In this document: piece by piece, positions 9,237 through 18,107 of the stretch
Layout of the letters: every line of letters begins with the position of its first letter
Position numbering within the stretch: the stretch's first letter is position 1
Assembly: GCA_002050465.1 (NCBI GenBank)
Contig: MWYX01000052.1
Location: 1 to 50,781, forward strand
DNA: 50,781 nucleotides
Reading direction: 5' to 3'
Source of the DNA: Chitinophagales bacterium 65-1
GTDB taxonomy: Bacteria; Bacteroidota; Bacteroidia; Chitinophagales; Chitinophagaceae
The notes under the pieces: model-generated
What the model was told of the DNA's origin: nothing
Database searches by the model: none
The model's input: only the letters and a program-made list of their open reading frames with translations
Translations under genes and position numbers: made by a program

Positions 9237-9300
9237 GTTGTGAGATTGTGAGTCGGGGGTTCTCCTGACTACTGACTACTTCCCTACTAACAACTCACTA
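9231..9300 (+). repeat. Heptad-unit hairpin between cphA and tRNA-Gln
   Basis: Directly at the cphA stop, the 5' arm (9231-9255) repeats units like GTTGTGA at 7-8 nt spacing. The 3' arm (about 9262-9300) repeats CTACTGA-like units. The outer stem GTGAGTTGT (9233-9241) pairs perfectly with ACAACTCAC (9290-9298), and an inner AGTC/GACT stem closes on GGGG-TT-CTCC. It may act as a terminator-like end for cphA, but no U-tract follows. Confidence 0.7.
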
Positions 9301-9308
9301 AAACTCCT

Positions 9309-9316
9309 TATTTTTG
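9309..9316 (+). promoter_or_regulatory. Candidate -7 box for tRNA-Gln
   Basis: TATTTTTG fits TAnnTTTG and lies 11 nt before the mature tRNA 5' end, which is the expected distance. A -33 TTTG is not clear. Confidence 0.5.
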
Positions 9317-9327
9317 CAAATCATTTT

Positions 9328-9398
9328 TGTCCCATAGTATAAAGGTAGTACGACAGATTTTGATTCTGTTTGTCGAGGTTCGAATCCTCGTGGGACAA
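9328..9398 (+). tRNA. tRNA-Gln (anticodon TTG)
   Basis: The cloverleaf can be folded by eye. The acceptor stem TGTCCCA (9328-9334) pairs fully with TGGGACA (9391-9397), with discriminator A at 9398. The D arm GTA/TAC contains the GG pair. The anticodon stem ACAGA/TCTGT closes the loop TTTTGAT with anticodon TTG. The variable region is TTGT, and the T arm CGAGG/CCTCG has the TTCGAAT loop. CCA is not encoded. Confidence 0.95.
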
Positions 9399-9521
9399 CA
9401 CCTTCAATTTTAGTCGCTTTCCTGATATTCTCAAGATATTTCAGCGTCGTACTTCTTACCTAACAGGCATAAGTATTGCTTTTAAAAAATCTGATTTTTA
9501 TTATAGTACAAAAAAGTAAAA

Positions 9522-9746
9522 ATGAGCAATACAACCGGAAAATATATAATTATAATTGGAGCCATAGTAATTGTAGTGGGAGTGATAATTTATTTTTTTC
9601 ACGATAAATTAAACTGGATAGGAAAACTACCAGGAGATATCCGAATTGAGAAAGAAAATTTTAAATTTTATTTCCCCCTTACTACCATGCTATTATTAAG
9701 TTTAGCAGTAACTCTGATACTTAATCTTATAAGAAAATGGCTGTAG
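9522..9746 (+). CDS. DUF2905 small membrane protein
   Basis: This 74-residue protein has two predicted membrane helices (about 7-27 and 52-70). Between them lies the family signature LNWIGKLPGDIRIEKENF, which identifies DUF2905. The family has no known function; the helices place it in the inner membrane. It begins with ATG and lies 123 bp after tRNA-Gln. The next small gene follows after 46 bp on the same strand, so they could share a transcript. Confidence 0.88.
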   Translation: MSNTTGKYIIIIGAIVIVVGVIIYFFHDKLNWIGKLPGDIRIEKENFKFYFPLTTMLLLSLAVTLILNLIRKWL

Positions 9747-9792
9747 AAATATCAAAGAAAATCTTAATATCTTGCAAACAACCACCACAGAT

Positions 9793-10038
9793 ATGCCCAT
9801 AAATAAAAGACCGCTCACCAAAAGAATGATCCAAAAATTAAAGGATTGTCATGATAAAATAACTAAAAGCAACGGAGCACACCTATGTTTACAAGAGGAT
9901 TTAAAAGGCTCACTGGCCGGATTGTATAAAAGAGGCTTTGTGGATACCAAATTTCAGGATATAAACGGGAAAAAATTACTTTGCTTAATTATTACGGATG
10001 CAGGTGAAACATATTTAAAAAGCCTGGATAAAAAATAG
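9793..10038 (+). CDS. Small basic protein, possible winged-helix fold
   Basis: The ATG at 9793 gives 81 residues; a TTG at 9772 would add seven weak residues. The sequence has two helix-like segments (KRMIQKLKDCHDKI, LQEDLKGSLAGLYKRGFVD) followed by GKKLLCLIITDAGETYLKSL. The pattern 'LYKRGFVD...ITDAGETYL' resembles the recognition helix and wing of small winged-helix proteins. No family is recognised and DNA binding is inference. The following spacer, 10039-10248, holds no gene I can support. Confidence 0.6.
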   Translation: MPINKRPLTKRMIQKLKDCHDKITKSNGAHLCLQEDLKGSLAGLYKRGFVDTKFQDINGKKLLCLIITDAGETYLKSLDKK

Positions 10039-10248
10039 TTTTATTTTGGTACCTCCTCCATAATTTTTACTGTAGACCATTAGTCATTTGTATTTTAATA
10101 ACGGCTGCAATAGTAGGTGCAATTATATGTCATATAGGTTTCTCTCTTGGTTCTTCCGGTTTTATATGCATCCAAACCGATACTGAAGGAATATGGGAGT
10201 CATAGGGATTACTTATTTTTGAGCCAGTTTTAATATTAAATTATTGTT

Positions 10249-11520
10249 ATGATCGATGTGTTTGAAAAATTAGACGGCGGGCCTCTTGGGCAACATGTAG
10301 AAAGAGCTCACGGATATTTTGCTTTCCCAAAGCTGGAAGGTGAATTAGGAAGCCGAATGTTTTTTAGGGGTAAAGAAAAAATAGTATGGAGTCTTAATAA
10401 TTATTTAGGGTTAGTAAACCATCCTGAAACAAGAAAAGTAGATACTGAAGCTGCAGCAAAATGGGGTATGGGTCATCCTATGGGAGCCAGGATGATGAGT
10501 GGAAACAGCGAACAACATGAAGAGCTGGAAAAAATAATAGCTGAATTTGTAAAGCGTGAAGATGCGATGCTGTTGAATTTTGGCTACCAGGGCATAATGA
10601 GTTGTATTGATGCATTGGTTAACAGGCGTGATGTAATTGTTTATGATGGTGAAAGCCATGCATGTATTGTAGATGGTGTACGCTTACATGTTGGGTACAG
10701 CTATGCATATAAACATAATAATATTAATGATTGTGAAAAACAATTGGTACGTGCGGCAAAAATGGCTGAAAAAAATGGCGGTGGAATTTTAGTAATTACC
10801 GAAGGCGTTTTTGGCATGAGCGGCAACCAGGGAAAATTAAAAGAACTGGTAGCGCTTAAACAAAAACACAATTTCCGATTGTTGATTGATGATGCTCATG
10901 GATTTGGTTCCATGGGGCCAACAGGTGCAGGAGCAGATGAAGAACAGGGTTGCCAGGATGGAGTTGACCTTTACTTCAGCACTTTTGTAAAAAGCATGGG
11001 AAGTATAGGGGCTTTTATTGCGGGACAAAAAAAAGTGATGACATATCTGCGATACAATGTTCGCTCACAAATTTTTGCCAAGAGTCTGCCCATGCTGATT
11101 GTAGAAGGAATGATAAAAAGAATGGAGATGTTGAAAACAATGCCGGAACTCAGAGAGAAATTATGGCATAATGTAAACAAGCTCCAAAAAGGACTGAAAG
11201 AAAAAGGATTTGATATCGGAACCACCAATACCCCCGTAACACCTGTTATTATGAAAGGCGATCTGCCGCAAGCCACCGGAATGTTAATGGATCTGCGGGA
11301 GAACTATAATATTTTTTGTTCAGTAGTTGTGTTCCCTGTAATACCAAAAGGCCAGATAATATTCAGGCTTATCCCTACTGCAGCTCATACAGATGAGGAC
11401 ACTGATTTAACTTTGAAGGCGTTCGAGGAAACAAAAAAGAAATTAGACGAAGGGGCTTACAATGCAGAAGAAATTCCTGATATGGCTGATGCAGGTAAAG
11501 GTATGGTGGGAGAAATGTAG
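10249..11520 (+). CDS. Alpha-oxoamine-synthase-like PLP enzyme (serine palmitoyltransferase/BioF family)
   Basis: The 423 residues follow the fold-type I aminotransferase layout of the alpha-oxoamine synthase family. NNYLGL is near the N-terminus, FGYQGIMSCIDALV and DGESHACIVDG in the large domain, and LLIDDAHGFGSMGPTGAG is the cofactor-binding Asp/His segment. FVKSMGSIGAFIAG carries the likely PLP lysine. Family members condense an amino acid with an acyl-CoA. Serine palmitoyltransferase fits a sphingolipid-making Bacteroidota, but 8-amino-7-oxononanoate synthase or another ketosynthase cannot be excluded; no biotin or sphingolipid genes are adjacent. The C-terminal 25 residues are an acidic extension. 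Confidence 0.8.
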   Translation: MIDVFEKLDGGPLGQHVERAHGYFAFPKLEGELGSRMFFRGKEKIVWSLNNYLGLVNHPETRKVDTEAAAKWGMGHPMGARMMSGNSEQHEELEKIIAEFVKREDAMLLNFGYQGIMSCIDALVNRRDVIVYDGESHACIVDGVRLHVGYSYAYKHNNINDCEKQLVRAAKMAEKNGGGILVITEGVFGMSGNQGKLKELVALKQKHNFRLLIDDAHGFGSMGPTGAGADEEQGCQDGVDLYFSTFVKSMGSIGAFIAGQKKVMTYLRYNVRSQIFAKSLPMLIVEGMIKRMEMLKTMPELREKLWHNVNKLQKGLKEKGFDIGTTNTPVTPVIMKGDLPQATGMLMDLRENYNIFCSVVVFPVIPKGQIIFRLIPTAAHTDEDTDLTLKAFEETKKKLDEGAYNAEEIPDMADAGKGMVGEM

Positions 11521-11522
11521 CC

Positions 11523-11547
11523 CAGTCTGACCGTCCCGGTCTGACTG
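11523..11547 (+). terminator. Strong hairpin at the end of the PLP-enzyme gene
   Basis: CAGTC-t-GACCG (11523-11533) pairs with CGGTC-t-GACTG (11537-11547) around a 3-nt loop, two bases after the stop codon. The stem has one T-T mismatch. No perfect U-tract follows, only an A/T-rich segment near 11558-11568, so it may be a terminator or an RNA-stabilising structure. Confidence 0.5.
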
Positions 11548-11576
11548 TAAACAGAAAATTTTTATTAAATTGGGGT

Positions 11577-11817
11577 ATGACAACTACATTCAGGTTAAAT
11601 GAAAAAGAGTTTTCGGAAGAAATAGTAAAAGCCATCAGGGCGGCTTTTAAAAAATAAAGAAATTGAAATTACTATTGCCGATTGTATGGATGAAACTGAA
11701 TACCTTTTATCTACAGAAGCCAATAAAAAACATCTTCAAAAATCAATGGATGATATTGATTCTGGCAGAGGAATTACACTTACTTTAAATGAGCTGCAGG
11801 TAAAGTACGGTAAATGA
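11577..11817 (+). pseudogene. YefM/RelB-type antitoxin, frameshifted in an A6 run
   Basis: ATG at 11577 begins MTTTFRLNEKEFSEEIVKAIRAAF and then hits TAA at 11655-11657 directly after six A residues. Reading one A fewer restores KNKEIEITIADCMDETEYLL and continues to GITLTLNELQVKYGK, with a TGA at 11815-11817, giving about 79 residues. Length, acidic C-terminus and coupling (ATGA) to a YoeB-like frame identify an antitoxin that would repress the operon and bind the toxin. The single-base excess in a homopolymer may be a real slippage mutation or a sequencing error. Confidence 0.7.
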
Positions 11818-12073
11818 AATGCATCACATTAAGCCCTGATGCATTATCCCATCTTGAAATTGGAAAAAGCACGACCAAAAACTATTACTGAAAATAATTG
11901 GGCTGATAACAGAAATTTCTGTTACACCTTTTACAGGTACAGGTAAACCAGAGCCGCTTAAATATAACTTTAAAGGCAAATGGAGCAGAAGAATTACACA
12001 GGAACATAGATTGGTTTATGAAGTTACTGATACAACTATAAGTATTCTTTCCTGTAAATTTCATTATATATAA
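11814..12073 (+). pseudogene. YoeB/Txe-type toxin (mRNA interferase), frameshifted
   Basis: ATG at 11814 overlaps the antitoxin TGA. The first frame, MKCITLSPDALSHLE, stops early at 11889-11891. A one-base gain around 11859-11873 (for example restoring a YWKKHD-like segment) opens the frame KHDQKLLLKIIGLITEI through GTGKPEPLKYNFKGKWSRR and QEHRLVYEVTD, ending in SCKFHYI and TAA at 12071-12073. GKPEPLK, WSRRI.QEHRLVY and the terminal HY are hallmarks of YoeB, a ribosome-dependent mRNA endonuclease. Full length would be about 87 residues. As given, no intact toxin is made. Confidence 0.8.
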
Positions 12074-12102
12074 TATTTTTATTCTACCATTTCCAGATTT
12101 CT

Positions 12103-12486
12103 TCAAACAACATCAAACCAAACTTTTTTATTATCATTCCAATTACCGTTATAGTTGATGGTTAACTCCTCTTCTTTATCAATTACCCTTATTGTTTTTA
12201 CCTGAATGGTTTCATCTTCAAAGTTCATAAAGTACTCGCAATTGCTTATATAGCTATGGTTGTACATAGGCAAATAACCAAGGGCCATACAGCATTTATC
12301 TTTTTGCAATCCCCATTCAAAAATATAATCGTGCAATAAAGTTTTATCAAGATAAATTCTATCAGCTTTATCCATCACAATTACAGGGGAGTCTTCAATA
12401 ATTGTATCTGAAGGAATAGTTTTATTTGTAAATACACCTCTCCCCTTCTGCCCTGTTCCTTTTAAATATAAATATCGCTTTATCAA
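12103..12486 (-). CDS. SET domain protein
   Basis: The 127 residues form a compact SET domain. KGRGVFTNKTIPSDTIIEDSP (quoted in part: GRGVFTNKTIPSDTII) is the N-terminal SET strand pattern, YNHSYISNCEY matches the NHS cofactor/substrate motif, and KEEELTINYNG is the C-terminal ELTxxY element. SET proteins are usually lysine methyltransferases using S-adenosylmethionine; bacterial short forms have mostly unknown substrates. The start is TTG at 12486, since no in-frame ATG lies upstream. It converges on the broken toxin gene and diverges from mgtE. Confidence 0.8.
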   Translation of the reverse strand: MIKRYLYLKGTGQKGRGVFTNKTIPSDTIIEDSPVIVMDKADRIYLDKTLLHDYIFEWGLQKDKCCMALGYLPMYNHSYISNCEYFMNFEDETIQVKTIRVIDKEEELTINYNGNWNDNKKVWFDVV

Positions 12487-12561
12487 TTCATTAAGCCAAT
12501 AACTAAAGCAAAATAAAGTAATTTTGGCTCCTTCTTAAATTATTAAGAACATTAATTCCAA

Positions 12562-13950
12562 ATGTCAGCAGAAGTTGAACAAATATCCATGCAAACCCAG
12601 TTTGAAGATGTGCTTGCCACCAATGATGACCATCAGATTCAGCAATTTCTGGATGCGCAGAATATAACTGATGTTGCCGATCTTATTTATGAAAATGAAG
12701 AACATGAAGCTTTCATAATTTCTCATCTTTCCATTCACAGGGCTGCAAGTCTCTTTAAAATATTAGAGCATCCTACTCAGGAAAATATCATAAAGGCATT
12801 GCCACCTTCTAAAACCGCAGAACTTTTAAATGAATTGCCACCAGATGACAGAACTTCTTTTTTGGAGGATCTACCAAATGAAGTAGTGAGAGAACTGCTT
12901 AAAACTTTAAATCCCGAGGAAAGAAGGATTACACTTTCACTTCTTGGATATCCTGAAAACAGCGTTGGGCGGCTAATGACGCCTGATTATATTTATGTTC
13001 ATGAAAATAATACGGTACAGGAAGTATTGAATATAATACGCAGGGTGGGAAAGAATAGCGAAACGATTGATGTGATCTATGTAATAAATGATAAAGGAGA
13101 ATTGCTCGATGATATAAGGATCAGGGAATTTATTTTATCAGATGCGCAAACAAAGGTTTCTGATTTAATGGATGAGAGAGTTATTTCCTTAAATGTAAAT
13201 GATGATCAGGAGGTGGCATACGAAGTTTTTAAAATGAATAATCGTGTAGCATTGCCTGTAACAAGCGAAACAAAAAAACTACTCGGTATTGTTACCATCG
13301 ATGACGTTTTGTGGGTAGCAAGTGAAGAGTTCACTGAGGATATACAAAGAATAGGCGGTACAGAAGCATTAGAACAGCCATATCTTGAAATGCCGATCTT
13401 TCAGCTATATAAGAAAAGGATTATTTGGCTGTTTATTTTATTTATTGGTGGATTAATGACCATTTCAGCTATGCACTTTTTTGAAGATATGATTGCAAAA
13501 GTCACTATGCTGGCATCATTTATACCTATAATAATTGCCAGCGGCGGTAATACAGGTTCCCAGGCTGCTACTTTGATTATACAGGCTATGGCACTTGGTG
13601 AGATTACGCTGAAAGATTGGTGGCGGATTATCAAAAGAGAAATAATTTCTGGCTTACTGTTAGGGACTACATTGGCCCTGTTAGGAATAGCGATAATTTT
13701 CATTTGGCATCTTTTTTCTGATGTTTTTGGTGAATATTATTTAAGTATTGCTTTTACCATAGGGTTATCTATAATGGGTGTTGTTCTTTGGGGAACATTA
13801 ATTGGTTCTATGCTTCCCCTTATTTTAAAAAGATTAGGTGCTGACCCTGCAGCGTCCTCAACACCTTTTGTAGCAACACTGGTTGATGTAACAGGATTAA
13901 TTATTTATTTTTCAGTTGCCGTTATTGTACTTTCAGGAAAGCTTCTTTAA
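12562..13950 (+). CDS. mgtE: Magnesium transporter MgtE
   Basis: The 462 residues show the MgtE architecture. A cytoplasmic N domain of helical repeats covers about 1-130 (LLNELPPDDRTSFLEDLP), followed by two CBS domains at about 135-260 (VGRLMTPDYIYV, DLMDERVISLNV). Five membrane helices follow from about 285 onward, with FIPIIIASGGNTGSQAATL as the conserved pore segment. The protein is a Mg2+-gated Mg2+ channel of the inner membrane. A TAATTTTG box at 12519-12526 upstream fits a Bacteroidota -7 element. It stands alone between the SET gene and glmS. Confidence 0.95.
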   Translation: MSAEVEQISMQTQFEDVLATNDDHQIQQFLDAQNITDVADLIYENEEHEAFIISHLSIHRAASLFKILEHPTQENIIKALPPSKTAELLNELPPDDRTSFLEDLPNEVVRELLKTLNPEERRITLSLLGYPENSVGRLMTPDYIYVHENNTVQEVLNIIRRVGKNSETIDVIYVINDKGELLDDIRIREFILSDAQTKVSDLMDERVISLNVNDDQEVAYEVFKMNNRVALPVTSETKKLLGIVTIDDVLWVASEEFTEDIQRIGGTEALEQPYLEMPIFQLYKKRIIWLFILFIGGLMTISAMHFFEDMIAKVTMLASFIPIIIASGGNTGSQAATLIIQAMALGEITLKDWWRIIKREIISGLLLGTTLALLGIAIIFIWHLFSDVFGEYYLSIAFTIGLSIMGVVLWGTLIGSMLPLILKRLGADPAASSTPFVATLVDVTGLIIYFSVAVIVLSGKLL

Positions 13951-14010
13951 CAGAAAATTGATTTTCGGAAGTTGTTATTTTTTGCTTCTTCCTTAATAAT
14001 TTTTTTAAAT

Positions 14011-15846
14011 ATGTGTGGAATTGTAGGATATATCGGACCAAGAGAAGCTTACCCGATAATAATTACCGGGCTTAAAAGGCAGGAATACCGTGGGTATGAC
14101 AGTACAGGTGTGGCTTTAATTAATCATCATCTGCAGGTTTATAAAAAGAAAGGCAAAGTTGCAGAACTGGAAGAATCGCTGATAGGCAAAGCCGTAAGTG
14201 CACACATAGGTATAGGGCATACCCGTTGGGCCACACATGGCGAACCCAGTGACCGTAATGCACATCCGCATACAAGCGCCAGTGGCAAATTAGCAATGAT
14301 ACATAACGGCATAATTGAAAATTATGGACAATTAAAACAGGAGCTGCTTAATAAAGGTTATAAATTTTCAAGTGAAACTGATACAGAAGTATTGCTGAAT
14401 TTTATTGAAGAGATAAAAAATAATAATAAGTGCTCTTTAGAAGAAGCTATAAGGATTGCATTAAAAAGAGTAGCAGGCGCTTATGTTATTTTATTGCTGG
14501 ATGCCGATAACCCTGATACAATTATTGCCGCCAGAAAAGGAAGTCCATTGGTTATAGGCATTGGGAAGGGTGAACATTTTCTTGGTTCAGATGCTACGCC
14601 CATGCTGGAATACACTAAAGAAGTTGTTTATGTAAATGATTATGAAGTAGCCATTGTAAAAGCGGATGAATTAATTCTTAAGAACCTGGGTAATGAAAGG
14701 CAAACCCCTTACATTACTAAACTTGACATGGAATTAGCAGCAATTGAAAAAGGAGGTTATGAGCATTTTATGTTGAAAGAAATCTTTGAACAGCCACACA
14801 CAATTTATGATTGCCTGCGTGGAAGGTTAGATGCAAAAGAAGGTACGATTACAATGAAAGGGGTTCAGGATAATATTGAACAACTTACAAATGCCAGCAG
14901 AATAATTATTGTTGCCTGTGGAACCAGCTGGCATGCAGGTTTAATTGCTGAATATGTAATAGAGGAATTATGCAGAATACCTGTAGAGGTTGAATATGCT
15001 TCTGAATTCCGCTATCGCAATCCCATTGTTAATAAAGGTGATGTAATAATCGCCATTTCTCAAAGTGGGGAAACTGCTGATACATTAGTTGCTATAGAAA
15101 AAGCAAAGGAAAATGGTGCAATAATTTTTGGAATTGTAAATGTTGTAGGCTCTTCAATAGCCCGAATATCGCATGCAGGGGCTTATACACATGCAGGCCC
15201 TGAGATTGGAGTTGCTTCTACAAAAGCTTTTACTGCCCAGCTTGTTGTATTAATTATGATGGCATTAAAAATCGCAAAAGAAAAAGATACCATCAGTGAG
15301 GAATATTATTCCAAATTACTTTTTGAACTGGAAGATGTTCCTGAAAAAGTTGCTTCCCTTCTTAAAAATGCAGATGAATTAAAAATTATTGCCAAAAAAT
15401 ATAAGAATTCAAATGATGCTTTGTTCCTTGGAAGAGGATATAACTTCCCGGTGGCATTGGAAGGGGCGCTAAAGCTGAAAGAAATTTCCTATATACATGC
15501 TGAAGGTTATCCTGCAGCTGAAATGAAACACGGGCCTATTGCGTTGGTTGATGAAAAGCTTCCTGTAGTTTTTGTTGCTACTAAAGATGCCTATCATGCA
15601 AAAATCATTAGCAATATCCAGGAAATAAAGGCACGAAAAGGCAAAGTGATAGCAATTATCTCAGAAGGCGATGAAATTATTCCTTCTATGGCAGATGACG
15701 TATTTGCTGTTCCACTTGCTGATGAAATTATAGCTCCTATAATTAGTGTAATTCCCTTACAGCTTCTCTCCTATTATATGGGTGTGGCAAAAGGTTGTGA
15801 TGTTGATAAACCAAGGAATCTTGCAAAATCAGTAACGGTGGAATAA
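14011..15846 (+). CDS. glmS: Glutamine-fructose-6-phosphate aminotransferase (isomerizing)
   Basis: The start is set at ATG 14011, because GlmS must begin Met-Cys: MCGIVGYIG exposes the N-terminal Cys nucleophile after Met removal. A TTG at 13972 would bury it. The protein has 611 residues: an Ntn glutaminase domain (1-240, with GHTRWATHGEPS and HNGIIEN) and two SIS sugar-isomerase domains (CGTSWHAG, SQSGETADTLVA, and FLGRGYNFPVALEGALKLKE). It ends in the family-typical DKPRNLAKSVTVE. It makes glucosamine-6-phosphate for peptidoglycan and lipopolysaccharide. No glmS ribozyme is visible upstream, where only 60 bp separate it from mgtE. Confidence 0.97.
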   Translation: MCGIVGYIGPREAYPIIITGLKRQEYRGYDSTGVALINHHLQVYKKKGKVAELEESLIGKAVSAHIGIGHTRWATHGEPSDRNAHPHTSASGKLAMIHNGIIENYGQLKQELLNKGYKFSSETDTEVLLNFIEEIKNNNKCSLEEAIRIALKRVAGAYVILLLDADNPDTIIAARKGSPLVIGIGKGEHFLGSDATPMLEYTKEVVYVNDYEVAIVKADELILKNLGNERQTPYITKLDMELAAIEKGGYEHFMLKEIFEQPHTIYDCLRGRLDAKEGTITMKGVQDNIEQLTNASRIIIVACGTSWHAGLIAEYVIEELCRIPVEVEYASEFRYRNPIVNKGDVIIAISQSGETADTLVAIEKAKENGAIIFGIVNVVGSSIARISHAGAYTHAGPEIGVASTKAFTAQLVVLIMMALKIAKEKDTISEEYYSKLLFELEDVPEKVASLLKNADELKIIAKKYKNSNDALFLGRGYNFPVALEGALKLKEISYIHAEGYPAAEMKHGPIALVDEKLPVVFVATKDAYHAKIISNIQEIKARKGKVIAIISEGDEIIPSMADDVFAVPLADEIIAPIISVIPLQLLSYYMGVAKGCDVDKPRNLAKSVTVE

Positions 15847-15908
15847 CTCCTACTCACTAATGGAGAATAAGAAAATAAAAATTTATCTTACGATAATTAA
15901 AACTTTAT

Positions 15909-15927
15909 AGCCCCCTCAGGGGTTGGT
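15909..15927. repeat. CCCCTAAAGGGG-family palindrome copy
   Basis: AGCCCCCTCAGGGGTTGG just before the DUF4954 start belongs to the same G/C-rich palindrome family as the copies at 33264-33352, 44608-44643, 44879-44904 and 48381-48490. It lies within 5 bp of the ATG, so it could affect initiation. Confidence 0.55.
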
Positions 15928-15929
15928 GT

Positions 15930-18047
15930 ATGAATATCATTACAAAACATCCGGTAAATAATTTAGGTTATGGTTTTATTAATGCAAAATATCTGCCCAA
16001 AGGCAAGAATGAATATCATCTGCGAAATATTCAAAATAAGAATGGCATCAGCTACCGCAATCTTACGAGTACTGAAAGAGAAATATTAATAAGAAATGGC
16101 AACAACTCTGATGATTGGGATAAGATATTAGTATCAGAAGCGTTTGATCCCGGGCTGGTAAAAAATTGTAAATTCTTCGGGCTAATAAGAATCGGAAAAT
16201 TAGAACCTTTTTACCTGGAGTTTCATAACCTGAGAATGCCCGTGGGGTTATACAACAGCACCATAATCAGCTGCGATTTTGGTGATAATGTTTGTATTGA
16301 TAATGCATCCTATTTAAGTCATTATATTATTGGCAATGAAGTAATGATTGCGAATGTAAATGAACTGGCCACTACGGATTACGCAAAGTTTGGGAATGGA
16401 ATATTAAAAGAGGGAGAAATTGAGGAGGTAAGAGTGTGGATGGAATTATGTAATGAAAATGGTGGACGAAAAGTACTTCCATTCAATGGCATGCTTCCTG
16501 GCGATGCTTACTTGTGGAGTAAATCCATAGATGATGAAGGGCTACAAAAGAAATTTATCCAGCTAACTGAAAAGGAATTTGACAAACAGAGAGGCTATTA
16601 TGGAACTGTGGGTGACAGAACCGTAATAAAAAATTGTAAAATTATTAAAGATGTTCGCATAGGCTCAGATGCGTATTTAAAAGGAGCGAATAAATTAAAG
16701 AATTTAACCATTAACAGCGATGAGGATCGTACCTCGCAAATAGGTGAAGGCTGTGAATTAGTGAATGGTATTGTTGGTTATGGTTGTCGCATTTTTTATG
16801 GCGTAAAAGCTGTTCGTTTTGTAATGGCATCACATTCCCAGCTAAAATATGGTGCCCGGCTCATTAATTCTTATCTGGGAAATAATTCGACTATCTCCTG
16901 CTGCGAAGTTTTGAATTCCCTTATTTTTCCTGCACATGAGCAGCATCATAACAATTCATTTTTATGTGCCTCTCTTGTAATGGGGCAGAGTAATATAGCT
17001 GCAGGAGCTACCATTGGAAGTAATCATAACAGCCGGAGTGCAGATGGTGAAATTGTTGCGGGTCGTGGCTTTTGGCCAGGTTTGTGTGTTAGCTTAAAAC
17101 ATAATTCAAAATTTGCATCATTTACAATTTTATCCAAGGCAGATTTTCCTGCTGAACTCAACATTTCAATTCCCTTTAGTTTGGTTAGTAATGATGCTGC
17201 TAATGATATGCTTGTAATAATGCCGGGTTATTGGTTTATGTATAATATGTATGCATTGTCCCGCAATACATGGAAGTATACGGACAGGGATCAAAGAACA
17301 GAAAAAATACAGGCAATAGAATATGATTACCTGGCGCCGGATACAATAAATGAAATATTTGATGCCATTAAATTTCTTGAAAAACTTTTGCCTGATGAAA
17401 ACGGATGTTATTATACGGATGGATTTGAAAACAGTAATCGCAGAACGCAGATAACCAAACTGCCTGAGGCTTTAAAATTATTTAATGACCTCATTATTTA
17501 TTACGGCGTATCTCAATTCTTAGATCATGTCAAAAAAAATAAGACTAATTCTTTTGAAGAGTTTAAAGAAAGCATTCCGGTAAAAATTACCAGAAGCCAA
17601 TGGATAAATGTAGGTGGTCAATTAATGAAAGCTACTGATGTAGATAAAATAAAGCAACAAATAAAAACGGATAAAATACAAAGCTGGCAACAATTACATA
17701 CTATTTATAAAAAGATTGGAAACGATTATTATGCTGATAAACTGGAGCACTCTTACACGAGCCTGTTAGAAATTTTAAATATTACATCCAAACAATTCAC
17801 GAAAGAAATATTTAAAAATATCCTGAACGATTCTATAACAATCAAAGACTGGATGGGAAAAAGTATTTATGAATCAAGGGAAAAAGATTATACCAACCCC
17901 TTTAGAAAAATGGTTTATGATACTAAAAAGGAAATGGATAAAGTGATTGGTAAAATAGAGGACAATACTTTTCTTCAGCAACAGCTGGGCGAACTTGATA
18001 CGTTTAAAAAAGAAGTAAAAGAAATAATAAAGAAGTTACAATTATAA
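15930..18047 (+). CDS. DUF4954 left-handed beta-helix protein
   Basis: The 705 residues match DUF4954, a Bacteroidota/spirochaete family. About residues 90-380 contain hexapeptide-repeat sequence of a left-handed beta-helix (IISCDFGDNVCIDNASYLSH, AAGATIGSNHNSRSADGE), a fold common in acyl- and nucleotidyltransferases. GRGFWPGLCVSLKHNSKFASF is strongly family-like. The C-terminal 250 residues are helical and lysine-rich, ending in a coiled-coil-like segment. The biochemical role is unknown; a sugar-metabolism role is suggested only by its neighbour glmS, 83 bp upstream on the same strand. Confidence 0.85.
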   Translation: MNIITKHPVNNLGYGFINAKYLPKGKNEYHLRNIQNKNGISYRNLTSTEREILIRNGNNSDDWDKILVSEAFDPGLVKNCKFFGLIRIGKLEPFYLEFHNLRMPVGLYNSTIISCDFGDNVCIDNASYLSHYIIGNEVMIANVNELATTDYAKFGNGILKEGEIEEVRVWMELCNENGGRKVLPFNGMLPGDAYLWSKSIDDEGLQKKFIQLTEKEFDKQRGYYGTVGDRTVIKNCKIIKDVRIGSDAYLKGANKLKNLTINSDEDRTSQIGEGCELVNGIVGYGCRIFYGVKAVRFVMASHSQLKYGARLINSYLGNNSTISCCEVLNSLIFPAHEQHHNNSFLCASLVMGQSNIAAGATIGSNHNSRSADGEIVAGRGFWPGLCVSLKHNSKFASFTILSKADFPAELNISIPFSLVSNDAANDMLVIMPGYWFMYNMYALSRNTWKYTDRDQRTEKIQAIEYDYLAPDTINEIFDAIKFLEKLLPDENGCYYTDGFENSNRRTQITKLPEALKLFNDLIIYYGVSQFLDHVKKNKTNSFEEFKESIPVKITRSQWINVGGQLMKATDVDKIKQQIKTDKIQSWQQLHTIYKKIGNDYYADKLEHSYTSLLEILNITSKQFTKEIFKNILNDSITIKDWMGKSIYESREKDYTNPFRKMVYDTKKEMDKVIGKIEDNTFLQQQLGELDTFKKEVKEIIKKLQL

Positions 18048-18107
18048 AAAATGTAACCATATACGACAAAATATTATTGTTTACATTTAACCCGTAAACT
18101 ATAAAAA

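Noticed and set aside
10103-10233. Minus-strand frame with SNPYDSHIPSVSVWMHIKPE in the 10039-10248 spacer
   Set aside because: About 36 codons without a start and no recognisable family; too short to call a gene or remnant.
13951-14010. glmS ribozyme or GlmS leader control
   Set aside because: Only 60 bp separate mgtE from glmS and no ribozyme core is visible; this element is also typical of Firmicutes.
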